DNA from: Ficedula albicollis
Taxonomy: Eukaryota > Chordata > Aves > Passeriformes > Muscicapidae
Assembly: GCF_000247815.1 (NCBI RefSeq)
Contig: NC_021674.1
Span: 33,157,462 to 33,221,461 of the forward strand
DNA length: 64,000 nt
Direction of reading: 5' to 3'
In this document: one piece after another, positions 26,589 through 39,225 of the stretch
Numbering within the stretch: the stretch's first letter is position 1
Layout: the number at the start of each line of letters is the position of its first letter
Program-made: the position numbers and the translations under genes
Notes under the pieces: model-generated
The model's database searches: none
What the model was told of the DNA's origin: nothing
What the model saw: the letters and a program-made list of their open reading frames with translations, nothing else

Positions 26589-26739
26589 GAGGTGATATGT
26601 TTCAATGCCAAGCTGAAAATCCTGGAGCATCGCCAGCAGAGAATCGCTGAGGTCAAGGCCAAGTATGAGTGGTTAATGAGAGAACTGGAGGTGACCAAAC
26701 AGTACCTGATGCTGGATCCTAATAAGTGGCTCAGTGAAT
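26589..26739 (+). CDS. KIF26B: KIF26B exon: C-terminal coiled coil
   Basis: The exon is 151 bp: 50 codons plus the first base of a Phe codon. It starts [18 protein letters not shown], continues [19 protein letters not shown] and ends DPNKWLSE. Heptad-like spacing of Ile/Leu/Val with abundant Glu/Lys/Arg suggests a short coiled coil, possibly for self-association. The donor is GAAT|gtaagg and the codon is completed by TT at 28271. Confidence 0.95.
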
Positions 26740-28270
26740 GTAAGGGCACTGTTTTATTGCCTGAACCCATAGGTTTCCTTTGGTTTATTTAATAAGGGGG
26801 AAGGAAGGAAGCAGAAATGTCTGGTAAGAGTGAGATGTAAGCTACTGTTTGTAAACTAAAATGAACCAACATGTGACCTAAGGGCAAACTTTAGATTGAC
26901 TGTCTTTCTAGAACTAGTTCCTATAATTCTTATTAAATGTTAACAGTAGAACTGAACAATCTTTTTTGCCTGAGAGCTGAATGTTGAAATGGTACAGCAT
27001 TCTAGTGGTGGATGTTGCCATTGGTAGATTAACGTTCACGCGTTTCAGTCCACAGCTCCTGAAAATGAGATTTTTTTTTTGGCCTCAGATCACTCAAACA
27101 TATGAGCAATATTATAAATCTGCTCTTCTACCACAAAAATAACACTGTGGAGCAAACTTGTCCCTTGGCAGCAGTGGGCTTACATGAAATGAGATTAAAT
27201 TAGGCCCATTTTTTACAACTATAGATGTGTAAAGTTCAGAGAGCTTAAAGGGCATCCACATTCAAATGGGACCTCAGCACTCTAAGGAAAAAACCATAAA
27301 GAGTACTGCAGTAGTTATACAAGAGTTTTTAGTATTAGCAAGCAGATAAGTTCATATCAAAGAGTTCTAGAAAAAGCCCCCCACTATGTTTATTTAGGAT
27401 AATTGCAAGTAGCAAAAGGAGGCTGGCTGGTTTGTTCCCTTACAACATTCTAACTCTTCCTTTGACAGCTGCTTTAAGTTGACACCAGATTGGTACATCC
27501 TGCAAAACAACCACACTACAGGTTTCAGGAACACTGTGAAGGAAGAGGGTTAGGACAGTTTTAAAGAGAGAGAGAATTTACTATGCATTGCTGTCCACTT
27601 ACTGTATGATGCCTTTGCTTCTAATTCCAGTGTGGTAAGTGCAGAAAGCCTGAAAGGTGGCAGAGATCTCAGGAACCAGATAAGGTGGGCAGTGCTGGCT
27701 CAGACAGTGTATCCCACACTTGGCTTCCATGGAAGCTGCTGGGCACCTGCGTTGGAGGGATCAATGTGTGTGCCTTCCCTTGCCTTGCTGGAGTGGTCTA
27801 GGGGGAATCACATGCAATAGGGAGAGGTGTGAGGAACAAAAAGCCTTGAGGTTTGGTTCAAATTCCAAGTTCTGAATTCAATAAAGAGACTGCCCTCCCA
27901 GGAAAAAGCAGTTATTTAAAGCTCCTTTTGGTCAGCAGAATGTGTGAGAAAGTCAGTGCACGCTTAGCATTCAACATTTGGTGGAGGATGATGGAGCATG
28001 GCAAAGACATCTGCAGTTCTGGTAAGGATGGCAGAGCAGATCGCTCCAAAAAGCATCCAATGCAACTTAAAAGTATTTTTCACCGTGGACAAGCTGATGT
28101 GTCATTTTAATAACCATTAAACAGAAAAGGCAACCTTTAAAGACAATGGCAAGCCAGAGGCAATGTATACAGTACTGATGAGTTTGACAAAGTGAATTAG
28201 CTCTGACTCTCCCCCCAGCCATCACTAAGTTTTGTCTGCATTTCCTATCTGTGTGTTTTCTTTCTCACAG
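26740..28270 (+). other. KIF26B: KIF26B last intron, 1531 bp
   Basis: Starts gtaagg and ends with a pyrimidine-rich stretch plus ttctcacag at 28270, phase 1. No additional coding or repeat element is recognised. Confidence 0.88.
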
Positions 28271-28419
28271 TTGATCTGGAGCAGGTATTTGAGCTGGATT
28301 CTCTGGAATACTTGGAGGCCCTGGAATGTGTGACTGAGCGTTTGGAAAACCGTGTCAACTTCTGCAAGGCCCATCTCATGATGATCACCTGTTTTGACAT
28401 CACCTCTAGGCGCCGATAA
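28271..28419 (+). CDS. KIF26B: KIF26B terminal coding exon
   Basis: The exon completes the Phe codon with TT and encodes [37 protein letters not shown] and [11 protein letters not shown], followed by TAA at 28417-28419. The final residues are the remembered C-terminus of vertebrate KIF26B. The related KIF26A has a different ending, which supports the B assignment. The helix-rich segment continues the coiled-coil character of the previous exon. Together with the other four exons it gives an uninterrupted frame of 1362 residues in this window. Confidence 0.95.
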
Positions 28420-29030
28420 AGCATGAACCTCGAGAATTTCAATGCCATCCTCCTTTTCCCTTCCAAACAGCATCCCAAAGACAAAAGAATGAGGATGAAG
28501 GTTGGAGTCAAGTCTCAGCTGTGTGTATGAGAGATTTGCTATACTATACAGAGGAGTAGTACTAAAAACCAAACAGAATAAGCATAGAAAATGGAGACAG
28601 AAGGTTGTTGATACTCTTAGCCTAAAAGAGCACTTTGTGGAACCTATTAAGGACATGTCTGTAAATAAGAACTGCTGGCAGAAGACACTTCTTTCCCTGC
28701 ATTAGCTGAGGAAGGAGGAAAGGTGGTTGTGGGACTTCCACTGAGAGGTTCATTAAAAGAAAACCTATCCAGAAAAACTGTTCAAGTGCCTTGCAAATCT
28801 TTGTTATCCAAACATTTATGTTCATACTTTATTGTGTACAGATGGTGCTAGTCAAGAAAAGAAAAAGGAAAAAAAAAAAAAAATACACTTTTGAAATGTA
28901 TTTACAGCTTGTTTTTCTCTTGGTGTTTTCTCCTATTTCAGACTTGCTGTTTCTAAGTAACTTGTGTTTGTAGAGATATTTCCTAATCAGTACAACATAT
29001 GAATAAATGTTAACTGTCTTTTCTTGTTAC
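28420..29030 (+). other. KIF26B: Probable KIF26B 3' UTR
   Basis: Sequence after the TAA stop, up to just past the first AATAAA at 29002-29007. It includes an A-rich run around 28868-28882. The true 3' end cannot be fixed from sequence; another AATAAA is at 29549-29554, so a longer UTR is possible. Confidence 0.5.
29002..29007 (+). terminator. Candidate polyadenylation signal for KIF26B
   Basis: Canonical AATAAA 583 bases after the stop codon, followed by a T-rich stretch (ctgtcttttcttgttacc), which resembles the U/GU-rich downstream element. Alternative signals lie further on. Confidence 0.45.
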
Positions 29031-30000
29031 CAGAGTAAGGCCACTCAAAGAGAAATTCAGCTTTCCCAGATCACAGACATATTTCTAGCAGAGAGTAAAG
29101 TTTGTTTAATACTCTTCTGTACTCTTTTATATGCTGGAGAACACCATCATTTTCCCAGCCTGCAGGTTTTGCAGTGTATCAGAGAGAAGTGACATTACTG
29201 TGAAGTAAATATATTTTCAGTTTGATCCAACCCCTATAAACTTGTTTTCTTGTTCATATATGTTTTACTTTGTACTGGCTGGAGTTACGAAGTTTTATCC
29301 TAACTCCTTTTTCTGGTGCTAGTAACTTGCTGGAAGATTGTCCTCTAGGCTTAGGGTTCCCATGTTTATCAGTCCAAAAATGAGTGATTTATTTTTTCTT
29401 GAGACTATGACTGATAAAATTTAGCTTTGCCTCTATATGACATACACCACTGCTGTATTTTGTCAGCTTCTGACCCCTGGCCCAGTGTGTCCGTGCTCAC
29501 AGATGTACCCTGAGAAGTGCAGGCTCTGCTCAGCTCAGCACATCTGGAAATAAAGCAAATGAGTAGATAGAGCCCTTCAAGCATGTTGGCTATGGCATCT
29601 TTACCAGCCCTCAGTGCCTGAAGCCATGGCAAAATTCACATTGACATCAGAAGGACAAGGGTCTGCACCTCCATGCACATCCAATTATTCTACTAGTTGG
29701 CCTCTTTATCTACAAAAGAGTATGTGGGAAGGAGTATCCTTTGTATTTCATAAAAAAATGTGCAAAACTTGCATTTTAATTACATATGAGCATGAAAAAT
29801 TTTTTTGTTGAATTAGGTTTCTTATTCTTTTATACTGAAATAAGCATATTCACAAAAATTCCTCTCTCACATACATTTGTGTTACCCTCCTGTTGCTTAT
29901 GAGGAAATAAGACTCTAATTTAATATACTCAAAATGCATAAATTAACTGCTATACTTAAGTGTAACTCTTCTTTTACCTGCACCATAATATCAATGCTGT

Positions 30001-30184
30001 TATACAATACCACAAGCAGCAAGTCCCAAGGGAAAAAAATAGATTTTCTAATGCTTAGATGAACAGAAAAGCTTTTTTAAAAAGTAGAAGTATATACAAT
30101 ACCACAAGCAGCAAGTCCCAATGGAAAAAAATAGATTTTCTAATGCTTAGGTGAACAGAAAAGCTTTTTTAAAAAGTAGAAGTA
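30001..30184 (+). repeat. Tandem duplication, 92-bp period
   Basis: The unit starting tatacaataccacaagcagc at 30001 recurs at 30093. Two visible substitutions: aaggg against aatgg, and ttagat against ttaggt. Non-coding. Confidence 0.93.
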
Positions 30185-31046
30185 ACATTTGTGTAGTTTT
30201 TTTTTCTTTTAGTGCTCTACAACTTGTAATAACAAATCTTACTCTATTACCCTTGTCACTAGATTTTGTAGAAAATTCTACTTACGATCTGTAGGATTAT
30301 TTATAAAGCAAAAAAGGTCCTCTGTGAAAATCACTTTCTAGTCTGTTCCACGGCAATTTCCTATCATGAAACTTATATTCTAAGTAAGTATTAAAGACAT
30401 ATCCCTTTCTCTCTCAAAGAAAAACCCCTAACCAACTCTGAAAATCCCCCTAAACAATGCAATATAACTTGCTTTCTTCTCTTTGTAGCAATTTCAGTCG
30501 CAGTTACTATGTATGGGTTCTTTAGAGGCCATCTCTCCTCTGCAGATCCCTGTGGATTGAGTGCAGCTGCAGAGAGCCAAGGGAATCATCCCTGCACACA
30601 GTCCATGACTTACACAGGAGTGGTGATGTTTCTGTAAATCAAGTGGACACATCTCAGAGCTACTGTAAAATACCTATTGCATCTAATATTCCTCACCCAC
30701 AATTACTCAATTATTCATTGACTCTCCATTTGGTACTTCTGTAGCTTAGGAGGCATAGCAGAAAGGAAAAATGTGTACCATTATTTTAAAGAATAAGAGC
30801 ATACGTTCACTCTGTTTATCAAGATGGACAAAAATTGATCCCTGAAACCAGATTGATCACGCCAAGGATGAATTTTGCATACTAAAAAATATGTACTAAT
30901 TGAGCAGAATCTCAGTACTTACAAATATTTTATTTCTGAGGACCTAATTAGAGTATCCATTAACTCCCATAATGTACTAGTATTCATATTCTAAAATCCA
31001 TATGCATTCTTGACTTTCTGTCATTTCAGAATTTGCCACTATGTTT

Positions 31047-31292
31047 TTAAAAACTGTGATGGCTTAATACAAAAACAGAATTTGTGGAGATTTGACATGA
31101 TAAGATGTTTTCTTATTGAATACGGCTTTTTACTTCAGAATTTATATTATTATCATTCAAATATTTGTTTTCAAAACTGTGATGGCTTAATACAAAAATC
31201 GAATTTGTGGAGATTTGACATGATAAGATGTTTTCTTATTGAATACGGCTTTTTACTTCAGAATTTATATTATTATCATTCAAATATTTGCA
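31047..31292 (+). repeat. Tandem duplication, 123-bp period
   Basis: The unit containing aaactgtgatggcttaatac at about 31051 recurs 123 bases later (about 31174). Near-identical through ttcaaatatttg. The period is a multiple of three, so a chance open frame across it shows a repeated peptide; this is not evidence of coding. Confidence 0.93.
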
Positions 31293-31943
31293 AAACAGAT
31301 AAAGCATTCAGGACCTTATTATGAAATTGATCTCAGTTTGCAGTAGCCAGCATTTTAGAGAAGACACATACACTTGTGCAAGTCATCCAGGAAGCCCCAT
31401 TTTTTTAGGCATTGCCAGCATAATGCTGGTTTTATGCTGATTTTTTTAAAATGCATCATGTTGCCCAAAATACACAAGAGCAACATGAATGTAATGCCTA
31501 ATCATTTTCACATTCAGAAATCAATCTTACTTCCCTGGGACAGCTTTAGTAGGAAGCAGCGGTGTTGATGTAATTAGGTTTGAAGGTTAATTCTTTGTTC
31601 GCACGCGTCACAGGAGATCACAGCTCTTCACTGTCGGGCTGTGGGATGACTGTGGAACAGCAGCACTGCTCCACATCCCAACCAGCACCTGGGGGCGCCT
31701 CCTGAGAGCTCCTCCTCTTGGAATACCTGAACCTTATCCATACAAGGGACAGGAGTTGTTCCATAGCCATAAATTCAAGTCTAACCACAGGCTGGAGAAG
31801 TTAGCTGTGCTGTGGATTCATTCAGACGTCCCTCTGGTCTGTGTGAGCTCTCACAGCAGGCAGAAGCTGCTCTGGCTCTGGGTGCTGGGTCAATTTGTGC
31901 TCTGAAGGGTGTGGGAGGGCCCTAATTCCTGGTACATTTGTCA

Positions 31944-32052
31944 CATGTCTTTTCTTTTGCCATGCATTCCTTGCATTTGTCTCAAATCAATTTGGTGTAT
32001 TTTTCATGTCTTTTCTTTTTCCATGCATTCCTTGCATTTGTCTCAAATCAAT
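31944..32052 (+). repeat. Tandem duplication, 61-bp period
   Basis: catgtcttttcttttgccat at 31944 recurs at 32005 with one substitution, followed by the same gcattccttgcatttgtctc and aaatcaatt. The second copy is cut short after about 48 bases. Confidence 0.9.
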
Positions 32053-35000
32053 TCCGTATCAATTCATTCAGATCTACGTAATCCAGAGTATTTACAGAAA
32101 GACAAGGAAGGAAACTAACTCTCCTTTCTTAGGTTTTCTTCTCATCTCACCTGCTCTGATAAAAGTGTGGCACAATTGCAGTAAGAATCAGAAGAGTTAT
32201 AACAGGGTAAACCCAGTTGTGAGGAAAATTCATCCACCTGCCATTTTTGGGGGTTTTTACTGTTCATTATATAGTAGATCACGCTACTGTTATGTATTTA
32301 ACAGCTCCTCATTCTTTGTAATGACACAGGGCTTTTGCTGAACATCTGTCTTCAATCCAGTCTTAGGAGAGCCACTGCTATAAACCCTGGCTTCTGAGAC
32401 TTGGTCCATAAAACAGTAACTGGTACCAAGCAATGGCATGATCTTCTGACATGATTCCTAGTGAGAGCTGCATAAAATGTACAAAAAGGGATCAAAGATA
32501 CACACTGGCATTTTTTTCTTTTATCTTTATACGTGGCAATTATAGAGGCTGAAAGCTGGGAGTGATGCTGGGAGTAATACACACCAAATCCCCTGTTTGC
32601 TTTCAGGACACAGTCAGTCTATCTTGAAGTGTGGGTTTTATCTTTTCCCTTTTTTCATTTATTTTAATAATATGGCTTGTCTTAAAATAGGGACCAGTGG
32701 CATGGAATTCAAATGGGATGACAACTGAAAAAAGTAGACTCTTTTACAAAAATCACGTTTTACAAATGTTTGTGATTTTGCTGCATCCTTTTTAATGAGC
32801 TGAAAATCACTTTAGAAACAAAAGTTGTACCTGCACAGATAAATACACACGCACACAGCCTGAGATGGCCTGTTGCACATTGCTGTGGGGACCTGGCAGA
32901 GCTGCTCACAAATGGCAACACCACCACTCCCCTTCCCTCCTCCAAGGAGTGCCTGCCTACAGAACCATTCCCCTTGCACTCACTCACCTGGATGAAGTTA
33001 ACTTATCCCACACTATAGGGAAAACTTATGCTTGAAACTCTTTCAAGGTTCCTTAAAAGGTTCTTTCTTACCCAGGTTCTTCAGCCTATGTAGCCAAATT
33101 GCTGCAGTTCCCATGTAGATGCTGTTAAAGCCTGTAAAAGTATTCCAGATGAACTACTCTATATTTCAGGGTATCATGAATTTATGGCAAGATATTTTAT
33201 AATCTCAGCTGTTTAACACAACAATTTCTGCATATGCTTGAGGCATAGCAACATCAACTGAGGGCCTGGAGTCTTGGTGGTCTGTGAAGCTTTCTGTCTA
33301 GTCCCAACAGATTTAAAATTGTAAATTGAAGCTTCTGCGTTGCAGAAGCAAATTCAATTCTTCTAAGGCAGAGGCTGAGCGACCTCTGATGCCAGTTCAT
33401 ATGATGGGAAGGATGGTTGCACAGCACCAGGGATGCACCAGCTCACTGCAGAGATCAGAGTATTGGGACCATTAAATACCAACAGGAGTGGATGATGACC
33501 ATATAGAGAGGCATTTCTTCTCAAATCCATGGAAGGTGGATACCTTGCTTAATCCTGATATTCTCATGGTCTGTGTTTTGTAACTCCACAGGCTTTTGCA
33601 TTGGCAACACGCAGCAGTTTTTGAAGACACAAGGCTGGCTGTTGCTAGCCATCCTAAGATTTGTAAGAGGTTTCCAAATAACCATAGCAAACAAAACTGT
33701 GAATGATTTGTCAATGCAAAGTTAATAATCTCTCTCACTCTCTTGCATTTATTGTGCACTCATCCCAGGGTTATCTGAGCTTTCATACTCGTTCCTGGAA
33801 ATAATAAACCACTTTATTATTGTCTTTATCTTTTCTTCTTTCTCCTTCTCAAGCAACCTTTCAAAACAAACAAAAAAGAATTAATTTTCCCTTGGAAATG
33901 TAGCACCCGTTGGGCACCAAATTCACGAACAGTCTCATGCTCACTTATGCAAACTTTTAAAGCTCACAAAGGGCATGATGATTCTGCAAATCATCATTCG
34001 AGGTGCTGAAAGTGAAATAGTAGAATTCACTAGCATTCACCTATAGTATTTCAAACTACCTTCAAACCCTCCTGGACAGGAAATAAAACATAACCCAAAA
34101 CATCTTACTTTGAGTGGTCCTACTTAAGTATTGAGCAAACTTTATAATAATGGTAATAAATTGGTGCTTGAGGCAGTTTCAGCTATATTACATATTCTCT
34201 ATATACTATAGATATGGATGTATTCACCCTCTTTATTGTATATGTATGTGTGTGAGTATTTACATGTAGCACACATACATATATGTTTTATGTATGCATA
34301 GATACTAACTTTTCTACATTTTACTTCTTTCCCTCCCATAGCTGAAACTGCTGGTTACTAACATCCACATCCACATCATATTCTATGTATGAAGGATATA
34401 ATTTATTTGTAAACTCAGGATGTTCTTGTTTTATAGAGTTGCTTGTATTTTATAATTTATTTACACATCATGGTTGGAAATGCTTATCTAAGTGCTATGC
34501 ATTGAAGTGTATGTTTGCTAAATCCATTTCCCTCTGTCCGTGGCTATGTTCTTTCTCATTATAACAGTGGTATAAAATAGGGCTAAGGAGGAGAAAAACT
34601 GATAGATATAGAACTTATGCTGGTCCCATCATTGGGCAATTCCAGAAGAGGATGTATCAGTAGTATAAATATATATATATATATTTTATCAACTAAATTT
34701 TATGGGGGAAAAAAGGAGAAAGAACAGCATGAGGACAAGTTCAAAATGTGGAAAGTCACAGCCATTTCCAAGTTTGTCAACAAATGCATTGAACCTTTTG
34801 CCATTAAAATTGTAAAGTTTATTGTTTGCTGGCTAAAAAATATCCCTTTTGTGGTATCTGAGGTGTGAAACATTGTCAAAAATATGATGTCTGGAAAAAA
34901 AAAATCAAACTATAGTGGCATTAAATGTTTACTTTTATCTTACCAATATATCTGCCTCCTCCTTCTGACTCTTTCACTTTAGATAAGAGCATTTAATGGC

Positions 35001-35296
35001 ATTTCATACTAGAGAATTCTTTTGACCCACAAGGAGATGTGGTATCATTACAGTGAAAGTGAGCAAGAGAGCAAGATCAAACCTGAAAATAAAATGACCA
35101 AAGGACTTCTATCAAGGAAGTTTTACTGAGAAGCGAATTCACCAGAAAACAGTAAGGAATTGCAGGGTTTGGTATCAGTGACAGAAATACTACAAGCAAG
35201 CATTAACTTCTCCCCTGCTGCTGCCCAGAAACACAAAGAAAACAGTCACAGACCTGCAATGGCCAGGCTGTTACATAAACTGGTTATGCATATACT

Positions 35297-35453
35297 CAGG
35301 GATAGCACTTTTGCATCTGTGCGCAGGGGAAAAATACAGGGATAGCTCTTTTGCATCTGTGAGCAGGGGAAAAATCTGAGACCAAACAAATATATCAGGG
35401 ATAGCACTTTTGCATCTGTGCGCAGGGGAAAAATCTGAGACCAAACAAATATA
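35297..35453 (+). repeat. Triplicated short repeat (40 and 59 bp)
   Basis: Units begin with cagggatag at 35297, 35337 and 35396. Copies 2 and 3 share a 19-20-base tail (tctgagaccaaacaaatata) that copy 1 lacks. Copies 1 and 3 share gcacttttgcatctgtgcgc, while copy 2 has two substitutions, so the history includes at least one partial copy or deletion. Confidence 0.92.
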
Positions 35454-37604
35454 AAAAATGCTTTTCTTACCATCTTTAGCAATTGTGTCACACTTCCCTT
35501 GTTAAGTATGGGGGTAAGTAACATCGAGCTGCTGCTGAGGTGTGCAGTATCTGTTTGCCTTCAGCTCATGTTTGTGGCATTCCCTGTTGATAATTAAGTG
35601 AGCACCTTGCTTGCAGAACAAGATGTGAACGAGCTCTCTGGGCAAATCTCACATACCCACCAGCACCTGGGCAAGCCCTGATGACACTGGGCTCTTCCCA
35701 TTGGAAGAAAACCACAGATCGTGTTTCCTGTGGGAAAGATTTAAAAGAGCCCCAAATCATTCAAAACATGCTTTAACACCCATCATCTGCTGGCAGATGA
35801 GTTTCTCATATTCCTTACTTTAGGAGGGACATGTTGGGGTGATAGGCATTAAATATTTGGTTAACAGTTTGCTGAGAATTTAATAAGGTCCTTTCTTCTG
35901 TCTTATACAATAGAGTGGCAGATCTAGCAGTCTCAGTGGCAGGGAATGCAGTTGTTTATGGTGACCTTTTTAAAGGAAAAATATTGAGGTGGATACAGCA
36001 GCAAAGGCTGGCAAAGGTGGTGGGGAGGAGACAGTCTCCTCCTTTCCCCTCTTAGAACAGCAAGCCCTGTACTACCTTAGCTGTTGCCCCAGGCTGGTGA
36101 ATTTGCATGCTGTGCCTCTCCACAGTAGCTGTAAATGAAGATAAACAACCATTTCTTTTGTCTGTGGGCTGTTCAGAATAGCTCTGATTTGCTCTAAAGA
36201 GCTAAAAGGCTTATTGCCTACTTTTGAGGCAATTTATCTTCATTGCTGTTATCATGCAGCCGCATCAGTATTAAGGAGCCTGAAGTGCCTTACAGAGACA
36301 AAAACAGAAAAATGGGTTAGTGCAAGTCCTAGACTTTGTCTAAGACAGAACTGATGGTGAGGAGCTCTTGACGGGCTGAAAACAGAATCAATTCACTCTT
36401 GGTCAAACCTGGAGCCTTACAGACCTCAATGCCACACACTTCTGATTTGGGGCAAGACAGCAAGGAAAGGTTTCATTCACGGAGTGGGAGCAGGGGCTCA
36501 TGCCTGGCAAAAGCCTGGTGCCCTTATGAGCCCTGCTAGAAACTGTTGATACATCTTGTAAAATAATGCCCTAGCAATGACCAAGTTTTGTCTTTAAAAC
36601 CACTAACTTGCCGGACTAAATATCAGGTTTAGTGTGGAAACCTGACAAACCCCATCTCCTTATGGGGCCCCAAATAAGCTCTAACTATTGGAAAACCAGG
36701 AGGTCAGGTTGTTGCTGAAGTGTGCTCCTCTCCCACACCCGTCTGCAAACCAGGCTGCTGGGAGCTCACCCTCATTTTGGCTGACAATAAATATCTGCCT
36801 GGAAGACACTGAAGTGGGATGAAGGCTAGAAAATTCAGTTCTCAGTCTTTGAGATGAACACAAAGTTAATATTTCGTTGCTCTGGAAAAGGCCATCTGTG
36901 GATTTTACGGTTTATGATAGTCAGTAGTCTTGACAGTTGCCGATCTGGCAGTTTTGGAGGCTGACATCTGCTATTTAACCACTGAGTAAAGCTCTGCTGG
37001 CTGTGACCACACGAATGCTTTACATTGCTCAAAGACCACTTTCATAACCTCCAGGAACAAGTAGGTAGAAGGAGGTCCTGTCCACTCTCAGGAACTATCC
37101 TGGCAAGTGCTGACTTGAGAAAAGCTTCTAGGCAGCCAAAACCCAGTCCATCTCAATGGATGCTTGTCTGGGGAAAAGACCTGCATTTATTTTCATGTAT
37201 GTTTATATGTGTCTCTTCTGTGGACCCTTACAGCACAGGTTTGGCACCCATGCTCTGCGTCAGATTGTGAGTTTCATGCCAACCTAACGACAGCCAAACG
37301 TATTCAGCTGTGTGTGTCTGGCACATATCCACATTTCCATTTCTATTTCCTAGGAACCCAAGTACTGCCAGACGTGTCAGGATTATGTGCAGGACTCGAG
37401 GCTTGCTGTGGAGAGGAAGTCACACCTCCAGCAATGAGGGACCTTTGTCACTCACTTTAAAAGGAGCAGGCACTGTCCTTGTCCCTTTCCCATCCTTGCT
37501 CATCTTCATTCCCTGAACGACAGAAAACCAGGGAGGTGGGAGAAAACTCTGACGTTTTGCTATATTTAGTTTGTCAAAAGGTGAATTGCTCATTGTAGTA
37601 ACAG

Positions 37605-37744
37605 TATAGAAGTAAGGGGAGCACAAAGCCATCCTGCTCTTTGGGCTGTGCTCCACAGGCTCCTCCCTCCAGCATATAGAAGTAAGGGGAGCACAAAGCC
37701 ACCCTGCTCTCTGGGCTGTGCTCCACAGGCTCCTCCCTCCAGCA
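37605..37744 (+). repeat. Tandem duplication, 70-bp period
   Basis: The unit starting tatagaagtaaggggagcac at 37605 recurs at 37675. Visible differences are atcctgctcttt against accctgctctct. GC-richer than the surroundings. Confidence 0.93.
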
Positions 37745-38847
37745 CCCTTGGATGCTCCGTGGCACCCAGCCCAGCCCAGCCCCTTGCAAACTGCCCCTTG
37801 GAGCTGGATTGAAACGAGCTCCTGGTGGCACTGGAGGAGCAGAATGCTCCCCCTCACCCTGCCAGGACACCCTGTCAGTGCCCACCCGTGCAGAGGGGCT
37901 CTGCTCACTCCCTGCCTGCGCTTTAGCTGGATGTCCAGAGATGCAACTGTGGACAGTCAGGGCAGCTGCCTGGTTTTATTTAAGAGCAAGCTGCCTGCTG
38001 CTAAACCATATTTGATGAAAACCTCACAGTACCCAGCAAGGGGCACCGAGGGAGCCAAGCAAGACATTGTAAACAGCATTTTCTCCTGATTTCTGAGGAC
38101 AACGGAAGGCACGGCAATTACTGGAATAATGAGCAGGATGACAGCTGGCTCCTGGCCCCGTGGCTGGTGACCTGTGCATGAGCTCAGGCTCATGGCCTGC
38201 CCTGAGTTTCCAGAGGCTCAAAACACATTTCTGAAGGTTGTATGTAAAGCCATTATGATGCTGTGAAATCCACAGAAAACCCTCTGGACAACCCCTAAGC
38301 TGGGGCATTGCAGACTTTGCACTGAGCCCTTCTTTCTGCTGTCAAAACAATGGGAGTACCCATTCTAGTTTGCTTGATAATCAACGCTGTGGTGGCATGA
38401 GGTGACCACAGAGCAGGTCAGTCACAAACACTGTGTGCACACTAAATTAACCTGTGGCCTGGCAAGAGGGCTCTGTATCTGAAATCTGTGATGGGAGTTG
38501 CAGTTTGTGTGAGAGTACCAGGGCACTGAAATACTTTCATAGTAAAAAATTGTTCTGGGACTGATATCTCCACCCAGTAGAATCACCTAGACATCCATGA
38601 CCCATTTGATGCAATATTTGTGTATTGTTCCTCTGAACAATTCCTTGCTTGCTTTTATGTCATTGCTAATAGCTTCCTTTCCCAAGTTTTCCACATATTT
38701 GCAACACATGATGGCTCAAGATGGAGGTTTCCCAGTTTTTTGTGGTAGATTAGCATAGTCATCAGTCAAGGCATACAAGCATTCTAGGAGGTTGCTGCAA
38801 AGCTATCTGTAGTTTCTTATCAAAGTGCTTTTAAGGCTGTTCTGAAC

Positions 38848-38990
38848 TGTACATCACACAGACATCAGGACAGTGAAGCCATTTTCACCACTGTACGTCA
38901 CACAGACACCAGGACAGTGATGTTGCCTGTGCACAGCCCCTGTACATCACACAGACATCAGGACAGTGATGTTGCCTGTGCACAGCCCCT
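38848..38990 (+). repeat. Three-copy short tandem repeat (44-49 bp)
   Basis: Units begin tgtac(a/g)tcacacagaca at 38848, 38892 and 38941, each followed by c(a/c)tcaggacagtga or the variant cacc. Copies 2 and 3 share the tail tgttgcctgtgcacagcccc; copy 1 has a different tail (agccattttcaccac). Confidence 0.9.
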
Positions 38991-39225
38991 TGATATGTCC
39001 CAGAGCAATGATAGTTCCTCATTTATCCCTACAAAGGCACAGGACATGGAATGGCACCAGCTGGACAGAGGCCTGCTCAGAGGCACCATTTCATTTTGGG
39101 ATTCATTTTGTTGTCTCACTGGATTGATATGTCCCAGAGCAATGATAGTTCCTCATTTATCCCTACAAAGGCACAGGACATGGAATGGCACCATTTTGGG
39201 ATTCATTTTGTTGTCTCACTGGAAG
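38991..39225 (+). repeat. Tandem duplication, 134-bp period, second copy shortened by 34 bp
   Basis: tgatatgtcccagagcaatg at 38991 recurs at 39125. After ggcacca the second copy jumps straight to ttttgggattc, whereas the first has 34 further bases that include another ggcacca. This fits duplication followed by a short deletion between related sequences. It directly follows the triplicate repeat at 38848-38990. Confidence 0.92.

Noticed and set aside
30001..39225. Possible CRISPR-like or satellite arrays among the short repeats
   Set aside because: Each is a two- or three-copy tandem duplication without spacers, and the units are unrelated. CRISPR arrays are not expected in a vertebrate genome.
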